64,000 nt of DNA from DATKFM01 sp046154965 (lineage in GTDB: Bacteria; Pseudomonadota; Alphaproteobacteria; Dongiales; Dongiaceae). A program made the position numbers and the translations under genes. Positions 16,993-27,088 of this stretch are shown piece by piece. The notes under the pieces were generated by a model, which saw only the letters and a program-made list of their open reading frames with translations, had not been told where the DNA came from and ran no database searches. The stretch's first letter is position 1. Each line of letters starts with the position of its first letter. Location of the stretch: positions 65,107 through 129,106 of the forward strand of contig JBJXDY010000055.1 in the NCBI GenBank assembly GCA_046154965.1, in the 5' to 3' direction.

Positions 16993-17286
16993 ATGGATGA
17001 CAAGACCCGAACCGAACTCGAAGCCGCGGCGTTCCGCCGTCTCGTGCAGCATCTGCGCGAGCGCACGGATGTGCAGAACCTCGACCTGATGAATCTCGCC
17101 GGCTTCTGCCGCAACTGCCTGTCGCGATGGTATCGCGAAGCGGCGGAGCAGCAGGGCGTGCCGCTGTCCGATCCCGAAGCGCGCAAGATCGTCTACGGCA
17201 TGCCCTACGAAGAATGGAAGGCGAAGCATCAGAAGGAAGCGGGCGCGGAGCAGAAGAAAGCCTTCGATTCCGCGCATAAACACTAG
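16993..17286 (+). CDS. DUF1244 small protein
   Basis: A 97-residue cytoplasmic protein of a family widespread in alphaproteobacteria. The characteristic FRRLVQHLRERTDVQNLDLM segment and the FCRNCLSRWY motif with its paired cysteines are present, followed by PYEEWKAKHQ. The function is unknown; the CxxC pair may bind a metal. The gene lies 72 bp after the YbdK gene and 107 bp before gapR, an association that recurs in this class. Confidence 0.88.
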   Translation: MDDKTRTELEAAAFRRLVQHLRERTDVQNLDLMNLAGFCRNCLSRWYREAAEQQGVPLSDPEARKIVYGMPYEEWKAKHQKEAGAEQKKAFDSAHKH

Positions 17287-17393
17287 CTGCGCGCGGCCCT
17301 TGCCGATGTCCGCGGGCGCCGATAATGTCGCGCCCGCCGCGCATCGGCCGCGGCCAATGTATGCAGACAATCAACAAAGCTTAAGAGGAAACG

Positions 17394-17642
17394 ATGGCGA
17401 GAGGCGGCGGCGTCGCGGCGGAGCGGCTGAAATCATTCATCGAGCGGATCGAACGGCTGGAAGAGGAGAAAGCCGCGCTGGCGTCCGACATCCGCGAGAT
17501 CTACAGCGAGGCCAAGGGCACCGGCTTCGACACCAAGGTGATGCGCCAGATCGTGCGCCTGCGGAAGATGGAAGAAGCGGACCGCCAGGAGCAGCAGGCG
17601 ATCCTGGACACCTACAAGAAAGCCCTGGGCCTGGATGATTGA
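17394..17642 (+). CDS. gapR: GapR nucleoid-associated protein (DUF2312)
   Basis: An 82-residue, highly charged, coiled-coil protein. The sequence LKSFIERIERLEEEKAAL, then DIREIYSEAKGTGFD and KVMRQIVRLRKM are the family hallmarks. GapR in Caulobacter clamps overtwisted, AT-rich DNA ahead of moving polymerases and is needed for normal chromosome replication and segregation. GAGGAAACG precedes the ATG. Essential in Caulobacter, so it is probably important here. Confidence 0.93.
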   Translation: MARGGGVAAERLKSFIERIERLEEEKAALASDIREIYSEAKGTGFDTKVMRQIVRLRKMEEADRQEQQAILDTYKKALGLDD

Positions 17643-17682
17643 TCTGCGCACCTCGCGCGTCCTGCATGCATAGGCCGCCGTC

Positions 17683-18585
17683 ATGACCGATCGCGCCATA
17701 TCGCCACCCGGTATTCCGCTCGCACCGATTGTTGTCGCCGGGCTGGTGATGGTGGTCTGGGGCGCGACGCCGGTCATGACCAAGCTGGCCACGGCCGAGA
17801 TGCCGCCGCTGGTGGTGGCGATGTTGCGCACCGCGCTCGGCGGCCTGGCGGCGCTGCCGCTGCTGGCCGGGCTGCGGCAGCCCTTGCCGCGGGACCGCAG
17901 GCTGTTCGGCTTCCTGCTGGTCTCCGCGCTTTCGGGCTTCCTGATCTTCCCCGTGCTCTACACCGTCGGCCAGCAGCAGACCTCGGCCATGCATGGCGGC
18001 ATGATCCTGGCGGCGCTGCCGATCTTCACCGGCACTTATGCCGCGCTGCTGGATCGCACACGTCCGAGCCGGCGCTGGCTGACCGGCTGCGCCCTGGCGC
18101 TGGCCGGCGAGTTCGCGCTGATCGCCTTCCGCGCCGGCAATGCGGGCGCGGCGGCCAGCCTGTTCGGCGATCTCCTGGTGCTGATGTCGGCGCTGCTGGT
18201 GGCCAGCGGCTACGTCGCGGGCGCGCGGCTGGCGCAACTTGGCTATAAGAGCCTGGCGGTGACGCTCTGGGGCATCGCGCTCTCGGCCTTTGTCGCGCTG
18301 CCGGTGGCGATGCTGCTGTTCGCCGCCGACGGCGTGCCGGCTGCGGGCTGGCAGGCCTGGGCGGCCGTGCTGTTCCTGGCCATCGTCACCTCGATCGCCG
18401 GCTATATCGGCTGGTACTGGGCGCTGGCCAAGGGCGGCATCTCCCGCATCGCCACCATCCAGTTCTTCCAGCCGGTCTCCGGCCTGATCCTGGCGGCAAT
18501 CCTGCTGGGCGAACAGCTCACGCTGCCCCTGGCCGCCTCGTCGGCGGTGATCCTGGCCGGCGTCTATCTGGCGCAGCGACGGTGA
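17683..18585 (+). CDS. DMT-superfamily (EamA) transporter
   Basis: A 300-residue inner-membrane protein with about ten helices in two EamA repeats. It begins with the GLVMVVWGATPVMTKLA helix and has the C-terminal FFQPVSGLILAAILLGEQLTL segment found in most family members. It is probably an exporter of amino acids or other metabolites, with unknown substrate. It follows gapR by 40 bp on the same strand and ends 9 bp from the convergent opp operon. Confidence 0.88.
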   Translation: MTDRAISPPGIPLAPIVVAGLVMVVWGATPVMTKLATAEMPPLVVAMLRTALGGLAALPLLAGLRQPLPRDRRLFGFLLVSALSGFLIFPVLYTVGQQQTSAMHGGMILAALPIFTGTYAALLDRTRPSRRWLTGCALALAGEFALIAFRAGNAGAAASLFGDLLVLMSALLVASGYVAGARLAQLGYKSLAVTLWGIALSAFVALPVAMLLFAADGVPAAGWQAWAAVLFLAIVTSIAGYIGWYWALAKGGISRIATIQFFQPVSGLILAAILLGEQLTLPLAASSAVILAGVYLAQRR

Positions 18586-18594
18586 GCCGTGCGT

Positions 18595-19598
<1,004 letters not shown>

Positions 19599-19602
<4 letters not shown>

Positions 19603-20624
19603 AGCGTCGCCAGATGGCATGCCTTGCTCCTCCCGGGCTCGAACGGCGCCAGCGCCGGCATCTCGCGGGCGCAGATCTCCATCTTCCAATCGCAGCGGTC
19701 GCGGAAGGCGCAGCCGGCCGGCAGCCGCTGCAGGTTCGGCGGCTGGCCCGCGATCGTCACCAGGCGCTCGCCCTTGGTCTCATCCAGCCGCGGCATCGAG
19801 CGCAGCAGCCCGGCGGTGTAGGGATGCTGCGGCCGCTTGAAGATATCGATGACCGGCCCGCTCTCGACAATGCGGCCGGCATACATGACGAGAACGCGGT
19901 CGGCGAGGCCGGCGATCACGCCGAGATCGTGGGTGATCAGCACCAGCGCCATGTTGAAGTCGCGCCGCAGCTCGTTCATCAGCTCGAGAATCTGCGCCTG
20001 CACCGTGACATCCAGCGCCGTCGTCGGCTCGTCGGCGATCAGCAGCTCCGGCTGGCAGAGCAGCGCCATGGCGATCATCGCCCGCTGCCGCATTCCGCCG
20101 GAGAATTCGTGGGGATACATGTCGATGCGCCGCGCCCCCTCCGGGATCTGCACGCGATCCAGCATCGATATCGCGGCGCGGCGGGCGTCGGCCTCGCTCA
20201 TGCCCTTATGGGTGACCAGCACTTCCGTCATCTGCCGGTGGATGGTGAGATAGGGATTCAGCGACGTCATCGGATCCTGGAAGATCATGGACATGCGCTC
20301 GCCGCGGACCTTGTTCAATTCCGACAGCGGCAGGCCCTGGATTTCCTGGCCCCTGAACTTGATGCTGCCTTGGGCGCGGCCGTTGGACGCTAGCAGACCC
20401 ATGACCGACATGAATATCTGGCTCTTGCCCGAGCCGGACTCGCCGACCACGCCGACCGCCTCGCCGGCATTGACGGTAAAGCTGACGCCGCTCACCGCCT
20501 TCACCGGGCCTTCGGGCGTGGTGAATGTCGTCTCGAGGTTCGCCACCTCGAGAACCGTATTCCCCTGCGCCGCCCGCTCGACGCCGCGGGCTGCCGATTT
20601 GGGGAAGGCGGTGACGACGGTCAT
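19599..20624 (-). CDS. oppD: Oligopeptide/dipeptide ABC transporter ATP-binding protein (OppD/DppD type)
   Basis: A 341-residue ATPase that powers peptide import together with OppF. It has Walker A GVVGESGSGKSQ, the FQDPMTSLNPYLTI Q-loop region, the EFSGGMRQRAMIAMAL signature, Walker B LLIADEPTTALDVT and the switch histidine in LITHDLGVIAG. The C-terminal oligopeptide_HPY domain has CAFRDRCDWKMEIC. The stop overlaps the oppF start. Confidence 0.94.
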
Positions 20625-20627
20625 CGC

Positions 20628-21524
20628 TCAGCGGTCCTTCGGATCCAGCGCATCGCGCACGCCGTCGCCGAGATAGTTGAGGCAGAGCAGGGTCACAGAC
20701 AGGAAGGTGCAGGGTCCAAGCAGGGCCCATGGCGTGAAATCCATGATCCGGGCGCCCTCGCTTACCAGCACGCCCCAGCTGGAGTAGGGCTCCTGCACTC
20801 CCATGCCAAGAAAACTTATGAACGACTCGGTCAGGATCACGGTAGGCACGGTCAATGTAACGTAGATTATCACCGGACCGATCGTGTTCGGAACGATGTG
20901 ACGCCGGATGATATTGAATGTGGATACGCCACTGGCGTGTGCGGCTTCGACGAACTCCTTGCGTTTCAAGCTCAACGTCTGACCACGAACAATACGCGCC
21001 ATGTCCAGCCAGGATACGGCGCCAATGGCCACATACATCAAGACAACCTCGCGTCCGAACACCGTGGTGAGCATGATAACGAAGAAGATGAAGGGAAGGG
21101 AATAGAGGATGTCGACGATGCGCATCATGAAGTCGTCGACACGGCCGCCGATAAATCCAGCTACGGCGCCCCAGCTGACGCCGATGACAAGGCTGACAAG
21201 GGTCGCGACGACGCCGATCGATATGGATACCCTGCCACCGTAAAGGGTTCGCACAAAGAGATCGCGCCCATTGCCATCGCCGCCAAAGTAGTAGCCCTGA
21301 GCGAAATCGGGTTGCCCGTTCACGAAGTCCCAATTGACTTCGTCGAACGTGTGCCGCGTAAAGAAAGGGCCAAGATAGCAAATCAGCACGATGAATATGA
21401 AAATCAGGCCGCTGGCCACGGCGGCCCGATTCCGCAGCATGCGATGCCAAGCGTCGCGCCACAGGCTGCGGCCTTTGACTTCTTCCAAACGTGGAACGCC
21501 CGGTTCGACTGCAATGTCGGCCAT
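20628..21524 (-). CDS. oppC: Oligopeptide ABC transporter permease (OppC type)
   Basis: A 298-residue inner-membrane permease with an N-terminal OppC_N segment (WRDAWHRMLRNRAAVASGLI) and about six helices. The EAA loop, which contacts the ATPases, is recognisable as VEAAHASGVSTFNIIRRHIV. It forms the channel with OppB. It lies 3 bp before oppD and 6 bp after oppB. Confidence 0.93.
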   Translation of the reverse strand: MADIAVEPGVPRLEEVKGRSLWRDAWHRMLRNRAAVASGLIFIFIVLICYLGPFFTRHTFDEVNWDFVNGQPDFAQGYYFGGDGNGRDLFVRTLYGGRVSISIGVVATLVSLVIGVSWGAVAGFIGGRVDDFMMRIVDILYSLPFIFFVIMLTTVFGREVVLMYVAIGAVSWLDMARIVRGQTLSLKRKEFVEAAHASGVSTFNIIRRHIVPNTIGPVIIYVTLTVPTVILTESFISFLGMGVQEPYSSWGVLVSEGARIMDFTPWALLGPCTFLSVTLLCLNYLGDGVRDALDPKDR

Positions 21525-21530
21525 TAATGT

Positions 21531-22448
21531 CTACTCGTAGCGAATCTTGGGGTCTAAGAATCCGTAGATGACGTCGGCAACCAGATTGAGCAGAATTATC
21601 AACGTTCCGTAGAAGATGGTGACGCCCATCACCAGCGTGTAGTCCCGATTGAGCGCTGCCTGAACGAAGTATCGGCCGATGCCAGGTATCCCGAAAATCT
21701 GCTCGATGATGATGGAACCAGTGATAATGGCGGCGATCGCGGGCCCCAAATACGAGACGATTGGCAGCATCGCGGCCTTCAGCGCATGCCGCGCGATGGT
21801 GATCCGCTCCGGCATTCCCTTTGACCGCGCTGTGCGAACGAAATTGCTTCTGAGCACTTCGATCATGCTGCCGCGCGTCAGCCTTGCAATCGCGGCGATT
21901 TGCGGCAGCGCAAGCGCGATGATCGGCAGGATCATGTGTTTTGGTTCACCCCAGCCGCCGACCGGCAGCCAGCCCAGCTGCGAACTTATGAAAAGAGTCA
22001 ACGCGGGTGCGACCACGAAATTGGGGATGGCGATGCCCACCATGGCAAACCCCATCGTCGTGTAGTCGACGCTGCTGTTTTGCTTGAGCGCAGCATAAGT
22101 GCCGGCCCAAAGGCCGATCGCGAGGGCCAGGAGAATAGCGATACCACCAATAAGCGCTGAAGTCGGGAACCCGCCCCAGATCAATTCGGCGACGGAAAAA
22201 TCCTTGTACTTGAACGACGGTCCGAAATCGCCCTGCAATATGTTTCCCAGATACCGCAGGAACTGCATCCAAAGCGGCTCATCCATGTGATACGCTTTGA
22301 TCATATTGGCTTCGATTTCCGGCGGCAGGCTCCGCTCGCGGCTGAACGGGCCCCCCGGCGCCAGGCGCATCAGGAAGAAGCTGATAGTGATGATGATGAA
22401 GAGGGTCGGGATCGCGCCGAGCAGCCTCTTGATAACATAACGCAGCAT
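21531..22448 (-). CDS. oppB: Oligopeptide ABC transporter permease (OppB type)
   Basis: A 305-residue permease with the standard MLRYVIKRLLGAIPTLFIII start and six helices. The EAA motif appears as VRTARSKGMPERITIARHAL. The open frame extends to 22586, but the extension is low-complexity and ATG at 22448 is the family start. Pairs with OppC. Confidence 0.93.
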   Translation of the reverse strand: MLRYVIKRLLGAIPTLFIIITISFFLMRLAPGGPFSRERSLPPEIEANMIKAYHMDEPLWMQFLRYLGNILQGDFGPSFKYKDFSVAELIWGGFPTSALIGGIAILLALAIGLWAGTYAALKQNSSVDYTTMGFAMVGIAIPNFVVAPALTLFISSQLGWLPVGGWGEPKHMILPIIALALPQIAAIARLTRGSMIEVLRSNFVRTARSKGMPERITIARHALKAAMLPIVSYLGPAIAAIITGSIIIEQIFGIPGIGRYFVQAALNRDYTLVMGVTIFYGTLIILLNLVADVIYGFLDPKIRYE

Positions 22449-22549
22449 GCTCCGGGCCTTTCTAGGTTTCGGAGCCTCCACCCTGGCCGCCGTCCGCGAT
22501 TTCTCGCGCACGGCGGCTTCGGATGGAGCGCCTCTCCAAGGGATCGCCG

Positions 22550-24145
22550 CTACTGGGTGATCGACATGTAGCGGGTCAGGTTCCATCCCAACAGATTGTC
22601 GTGGTAGCCGGCAATCTTGGTCGAGACGAGATGCTGGTTGGTGTAGTGATAGATCGGAATCATCGGAACATCGGCCAGGAAGGTCTGCTCGGCAGCCTGC
22701 AGGACCGCCATGCGCTCACCGGGATCCGGCGTCACTTGCGCCTTTCGCAGATCGCCATCGAACGTCGGGTTGTTGTAGCCCAAATCGTTCTGCGTGCCGG
22801 CGAACTGCGTGTGCTGCTCCATGAAGTTGCTGGGATCGAGATAGTCGCCGATCCAGGCCGCGCGCGTGATGTCGTACTGCTTCTGCTCGCGGGTATCCAG
22901 ATAGACTTTCCATTCCTCGTTCTTCAGCGTCGCATCGACGCCCAGCGTCTGCTTCCACATCGAGGCGATGGCGACGGCGATCTTCTTGTGGTTCTCGCTG
23001 GTGTTGTAGAGAATTTCCACCGTGAACGGCTTGTCGGGGCCGTAGCCGGCCTCGGCATAGTACTTCTTGGCCAGCTCGTTGCGCTCATCCTGGGTCATGC
23101 CGGCGCCTTCGATTTTCTGCTGCTCATAACCCGGGACGCCCGGCGGTACCCAGGCATAGGCCGGAAGCTCGCCGCCCTGGGTGATCTTGTCGGTCAGGAC
23201 TTCGCGGTTGACCGACAGCATCAACGCCTTGCGCAACGCAAGATTCGTCGACAGCGGCTCGCGCGTCATGTTGATGCCGTAGAAATAAGTGCCGAAATAG
23301 GGCGCGTTGTGGAATTCCTTCGGCATCTCCGCCGCGGCTTCCTTGATCCGCTCGGAGGGGACGTCGTAGGTGAAGTCCAGCTCGCCGGCCTTGAAGCGCT
23401 TGTACTCCTCGTCCAGATCCTCGGTCGGGTAATAGATCACCGTGTCGATCTTGACGTTGGCGGCATCGTGGAAGTTCGGGTTCTTCTTGAGCACCAATTT
23501 CGATTGCGGCACCCACTCGGCAACGACATAGGCGCCGTTGCTGACGGAGTTGCCCGGCCGCGTCCACTCGTCGCCGAACTTATCGATCGTCGCCTTGTGG
23601 ACAATCTGGCAGGAGCTGTGGGCGAGAATGCCCGTGAAGTAGGGCGTGGACGCCTTCAGCGTGATCTTCACCGTGTAGGGATCCACCGCTTCGACGCCGA
23701 GCTGATCGACCGGCATCTTGCCGGCGTTGACTTCGTCGGAGTTCTTCACCGGCGACAAAATGTAACCGTAGTCCGCGGCCGTGGCGGGATCGACCAGCCG
23801 GCGGAAGGAATAGACAACGTCATCGGCGGTCAGCGGATCGCCGTTCGACCATTTGCCGTCCTTGCGCAGATTGAACGTGTAGACCAGGCCGTCATCGCTG
23901 ACGGTCCAGCTCTCGGCGGCGCCGGGGGTTTCCTGGCCGTGCGGGTCCATCGTGACCAGCCCTTCGAACAGGTCATAGGTGATGTTCGCTTCGGTGATGC
24001 CAGTCAACTTGTGCGGATCCAGCGTCTCCGGCTCCGCGCCGTTGCCGCGGTGGAAAACGGTCTCAGCTTGTGCGGCCAGCGTTCCCGCGAGGATAAACGC
24101 TCCCGCAAGCGCTGCCGTGCGAAGCCGTGCAAACGCGATATTCAT
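22550..24145 (-). CDS. oppA: Oligopeptide ABC transporter substrate-binding protein (OppA type)
   Basis: A 531-residue periplasmic binding protein (SBP family 5). Residues 1-27 are a signal peptide ending AAQA. It then shows the family pattern EPETLDPHKLTG, TYDLFEGLVTMDPHGQ, and AESWTVSDDGLVYTFNLRKD. It would deliver peptides to OppBCDF. It is the first gene of the operon; a 171-bp gap to the divergent serine hydrolase must contain the promoter, but no clear -35/-10 pair stands out. The same gap holds AT-rich sequence at 24251-24285. Confidence 0.94.
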   Translation of the reverse strand: MNIAFARLRTAALAGAFILAGTLAAQAETVFHRGNGAEPETLDPHKLTGITEANITYDLFEGLVTMDPHGQETPGAAESWTVSDDGLVYTFNLRKDGKWSNGDPLTADDVVYSFRRLVDPATAADYGYILSPVKNSDEVNAGKMPVDQLGVEAVDPYTVKITLKASTPYFTGILAHSSCQIVHKATIDKFGDEWTRPGNSVSNGAYVVAEWVPQSKLVLKKNPNFHDAANVKIDTVIYYPTEDLDEEYKRFKAGELDFTYDVPSERIKEAAAEMPKEFHNAPYFGTYFYGINMTREPLSTNLALRKALMLSVNREVLTDKITQGGELPAYAWVPPGVPGYEQQKIEGAGMTQDERNELAKKYYAEAGYGPDKPFTVEILYNTSENHKKIAVAIASMWKQTLGVDATLKNEEWKVYLDTREQKQYDITRAAWIGDYLDPSNFMEQHTQFAGTQNDLGYNNPTFDGDLRKAQVTPDPGERMAVLQAAEQTFLADVPMIPIYHYTNQHLVSTKIAGYHDNLLGWNLTRYMSITQ

Positions 24146-24316
24146 GTTTTCATCTCCCTAGAAATTGCGTCAGCTCAGTGGTTTTGTTTGTTGGCGGCTG
24201 CGCAAGAAGCGTCCCTCCGACGCCCCAGCCGCCGGATGGGTGAATGTTCCCTTATTAGCTAAATTGGTTCAATCATTTTGTAGCGAACGCAACGGAAAGT
24301 CCTGGAGGGCCGGGAA

Positions 24317-25273
24317 ATGGGCAATAGTCGAGCCGGTTCTCCGGGCAGTCGCGCAAGGTTCTATCAGTCCACCGCGGGATTGCGGAGAATCCGGGATTGC
24401 CTGAGGCGAACGGCGTTGCGCCAAATGGGCCGTTCAGCAGCCAGAAAGACTGCATTCACAATCCTTACCGCAGCGCGAAATGGAACGGTTCTAGGCGCCA
24501 GTCACCGGGGCGCCGTGCCGATCTACCCGGCGTCTGTTGTCAAATTGTTCTTTCTGGTGGCAATGCAGGCGTGGCTGGCGGCAGGCCGCCTATCGCGTAG
24601 TCGTGAACTGCGGCGCGCTTCCGCGGCGATGATCCGGGAGTCTTCCAACGACGCCACCGGCTATATCGTCGACCTGCTGACGGGCACGACGGGCGGCCCG
24701 GAATTGCCACCCGTTGCGTTTCGCCGCTGGCTTTATCGCCGTGGCGCTGTACAGCGTTACTTCGAGCGGTGGGGCTGGCCGGAATTGGCGCCCATCCGGA
24801 TCACGCAGAAGACCTGGGAAGAAAGTCCCTATGGCAGGGAGCGGCAATCCCGCGTCCAGATCCGCAACAACCGCAACCGGCTGACCACGGAAGCCGTCGC
24901 ACGGCTGCTCTGGTCGATCGATAGGGATGATGCCGTATCGAAGCCGGCCTGCCGGGAAATGCGCCGTCTGCTGCATCGCAGCCTCGATGCGAGAAGCCGC
25001 AGGCGTCATGCTGACAAACAGATCGACGGTTTCCTTGGCGCGGGGCTGCCAGGGAACGCGCGGCTCTGGTCCAAGGCCGGTTGGACCAGCCAGACACGTC
25101 ACGATGCGGCAATCGTCGAATTGGCGGGCGGCCGCCGGTTTGTCCTCGTGGTTTTTTTGGAGGGGCGGAAACTTGCCGAAAATGCCGGACTGCTGCCGGC
25201 GATGGCAAGAGAGGCGGCGCGGCTGGTGCCCTTGCTGGAGCCGGAGGACCGGCGGGAGCGGCGCCGCGGCTAG
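24317..25273 (+). CDS. Beta-lactamase/DD-peptidase-fold serine hydrolase without signal peptide
   Basis: A 318-residue protein of the class A beta-lactamase-like fold. The nucleophile motif SVVK is at about residues 73-76 (YPASVVKLFFL), an SxN-like SSND at about 109-112, and a KTG-equivalent SKAGWTS near residue 248. The RLTTEAVARLLW helix matches class A enzymes. GGAGGG precedes the ATG at 24317. The first 45 residues are arginine-rich with no hydrophobic core, so export by Sec is not apparent. The substrate may be a peptide or amide rather than a beta-lactam. It is divergent from oppA and overlaps the GntR gene end by 4 bp. Confidence 0.75.
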   Translation: MGNSRAGSPGSRARFYQSTAGLRRIRDCLRRTALRQMGRSAARKTAFTILTAARNGTVLGASHRGAVPIYPASVVKLFFLVAMQAWLAAGRLSRSRELRRASAAMIRESSNDATGYIVDLLTGTTGGPELPPVAFRRWLYRRGAVQRYFERWGWPELAPIRITQKTWEESPYGRERQSRVQIRNNRNRLTTEAVARLLWSIDRDDAVSKPACREMRRLLHRSLDARSRRRHADKQIDGFLGAGLPGNARLWSKAGWTSQTRHDAAIVELAGGRRFVLVVFLEGRKLAENAGLLPAMAREAARLVPLLEPEDRRERRRG

Positions 25274-26037
25274 GCGGTGGCCCGCCGCGACTTTACGGGC
25301 GCCCCGCGTGCGGCCGGCGGCACATGGCTGATGACATCGTCGGTATCGGCCAGCAGGCGGAACACCGCGCGCCGCGCCGCGTTGGGCCGCTGCCGGCGGA
25401 TCGCCTTCTCGATGTCCTCATGCAGCGACTGGGCATGGCGCGTGCCGGCGCGGCGCGTGGCGAAATCGAACACGGTGGCCAGCGCCGACTCGATCAGCGA
25501 TCCGAACGGCACCAGGAACTCGTTGCCGGCGGCATGCAGGATGCCCAGATGGAACCGCACATCGGCCTCGATGCGGCTTTCGACCGACGTGGCGGTACCC
25601 ATGTTGCGGCAGGCGAGGGAGATCGCAGCCATCTGTTCGGCGCTGCGATTGCGCGACGCCATCGCCGCCGCCTCCGGCTCGAAGATACGCCGCATCTCCT
25701 GCACCGAACGCAGGAAGCGCTCGCGGTCGGGCGCGCCGATGTACCAGACGAGCACGTCGCGATCGAGCAGGTTCCAATGCTCCCTTGGTTCCACGCGCGT
25801 GCCGACTTTCGGCCGCGCGCTGACCAGGCCCTTGGCCATCAGCATCTTCATGGCCTCGCGCACCGCCGACCGGCTCATGTGCAGGCGCTTGCACCATTCC
25901 GCTTCATTGGGCAGCAGCTGCCCAGGAGCGAAATCGCCCTTCAGGATGCGCGAGCCGATCTCTTCGGCCGCGGCGAAATGCAGACTCCGGCCCCGCCCCC
26001 GTTTACGAGAGCCCGCCGGCGCCGAATTCCTGAACAA
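25270..26037 (-). CDS. GntR-family regulator, FadR/FCD subfamily
   Basis: A 255-residue repressor: an N-terminal winged helix (residues about 20-85, with GQLLPNEAEWCKRLHMSRSA then VREAMKML and KGLVSARPKVGTRV) and a C-terminal all-helical FCD ligand domain (RIFEPEAAAMA, FHLGILHAAGNEFL). FCD domains bind a metal and a small acid or sugar acid. The start codon is TTG at 26037, with GGGAG eight bases before it. It follows the ABC permease by 15 bp in the same operon, so it very likely controls this sugar transporter. Confidence 0.88.
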   Translation of the reverse strand: MFRNSAPAGSRKRGRGRSLHFAAAEEIGSRILKGDFAPGQLLPNEAEWCKRLHMSRSAVREAMKMLMAKGLVSARPKVGTRVEPREHWNLLDRDVLVWYIGAPDRERFLRSVQEMRRIFEPEAAAMASRNRSAEQMAAISLACRNMGTATSVESRIEADVRFHLGILHAAGNEFLVPFGSLIESALATVFDFATRRAGTRHAQSLHEDIEKAIRRQRPNAARRAVFRLLADTDDVISHVPPAARGAPVKSRRATA

Positions 26038-26052
26038 AGAGCCGTCTCCCTA

Positions 26053-27048
26053 TCAATCCGTTTCCCGGATTCGTTTGAGACAGTCGAACAGGACCGCGAT
26101 GACGATGCAACTGCCAATGAAGGTCCCCTGCCAGAACGTGCTTATGCCCAGCAAAGTGAGGCTGTTGCGAATCACCTCGATCAATGCGGCGCCGATCACG
26201 CCGCCCAAGGCGGTGCCGCTGCCGCCCATCAGATTGGTGCCGCCGATGACGGTGGCGGCGATGACCGTGAGTTCCTTGCCCTCGCCCAGGTTCTGGGTGA
26301 CGCTGCCGAGCCAGCCAGCCATCAGGATGCCGGCGATGCCGGCCATCAGCGCGCTGAAGACATAGACGCTGAGCTTCACCTGCTTGACTGAGACGCCGGT
26401 CAGGCGCGCCGCCCTTTCATTGCCGCCGACGGCGAAGACATGGGCGCCCCAGCGCGTCCAGCGCAGCAGGAATCCGGTGACTAGCGTAAGCACGATCAGC
26501 ACGATGACCGGATTGGGAATACCGAGAGTGGATTTGCCGCCGAGCCACAGCACCGTTTCTCCGTAGGTGCCGAAATCGTAGACGCCCTTGTTGTCGGAGA
26601 TGACCTGGCCCTGGCTTCGGGCGATCGAAAGGACCCCGAGCGTCACCACGAAGGAGGGCATCTTCACATAGGCGACCATGACGCCGTTAAAGAGTCCGAC
26701 GAGCAAGGCAACGGACAAGCCGGCGATGATGCCCAAGGTCGCGGGATATCCGGCGCCGAGGACCATGCCGCACATCATCGCCGAAAATCCCATCACCGAT
26801 CCCACCGACAGATCGATGCCGCCGGTGATGATGACGGCGGTCATGCCGAGGGCCGCGATGGCGACGAAGGCGAAGTTGCGGGTCACGTTGAACAGGTTCT
26901 GCCCGGTGAGAAACTTGTCCGAGCCCATCGCGACGAGGATACAGGCTGCGACCGTCGCCAGGAACACCCAGAAGGTCTGGCGCGTCAGCAGATAGCCGAG
27001 CGGGCCGTAGGTGCGTTTGTTGATGACGTCTTCCAGCGCTGCGCTCAT
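26053..27048 (-). CDS. Sugar ABC transporter permease (RbsC/FrcC type)
   Basis: A 331-residue inner-membrane permease of the BPD_transp_2 family with about nine to ten helices. It contains ALGMTAVIITGGIDLSVGS, the signature of ribose/xylose/fructose-type permeases, and the GGNERAARLTGVSV motif. It works with the ATPase encoded 40 bp upstream and the divergently encoded binding protein. Confidence 0.92.
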   Translation of the reverse strand: MSAALEDVINKRTYGPLGYLLTRQTFWVFLATVAACILVAMGSDKFLTGQNLFNVTRNFAFVAIAALGMTAVIITGGIDLSVGSVMGFSAMMCGMVLGAGYPATLGIIAGLSVALLVGLFNGVMVAYVKMPSFVVTLGVLSIARSQGQVISDNKGVYDFGTYGETVLWLGGKSTLGIPNPVIVLIVLTLVTGFLLRWTRWGAHVFAVGGNERAARLTGVSVKQVKLSVYVFSALMAGIAGILMAGWLGSVTQNLGEGKELTVIAATVIGGTNLMGGSGTALGGVIGAALIEVIRNSLTLLGISTFWQGTFIGSCIVIAVLFDCLKRIRETD

Positions 27049-27088
27049 GGCGTCGCTCTCCTGCTGTTCAAAGGGGGTTGTCCGGCGC

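Noticed and set aside
22523..24262. 579-residue open frame on the + strand
   Set aside because: It is antisense to oppA, whose motifs and signal peptide are unambiguous.
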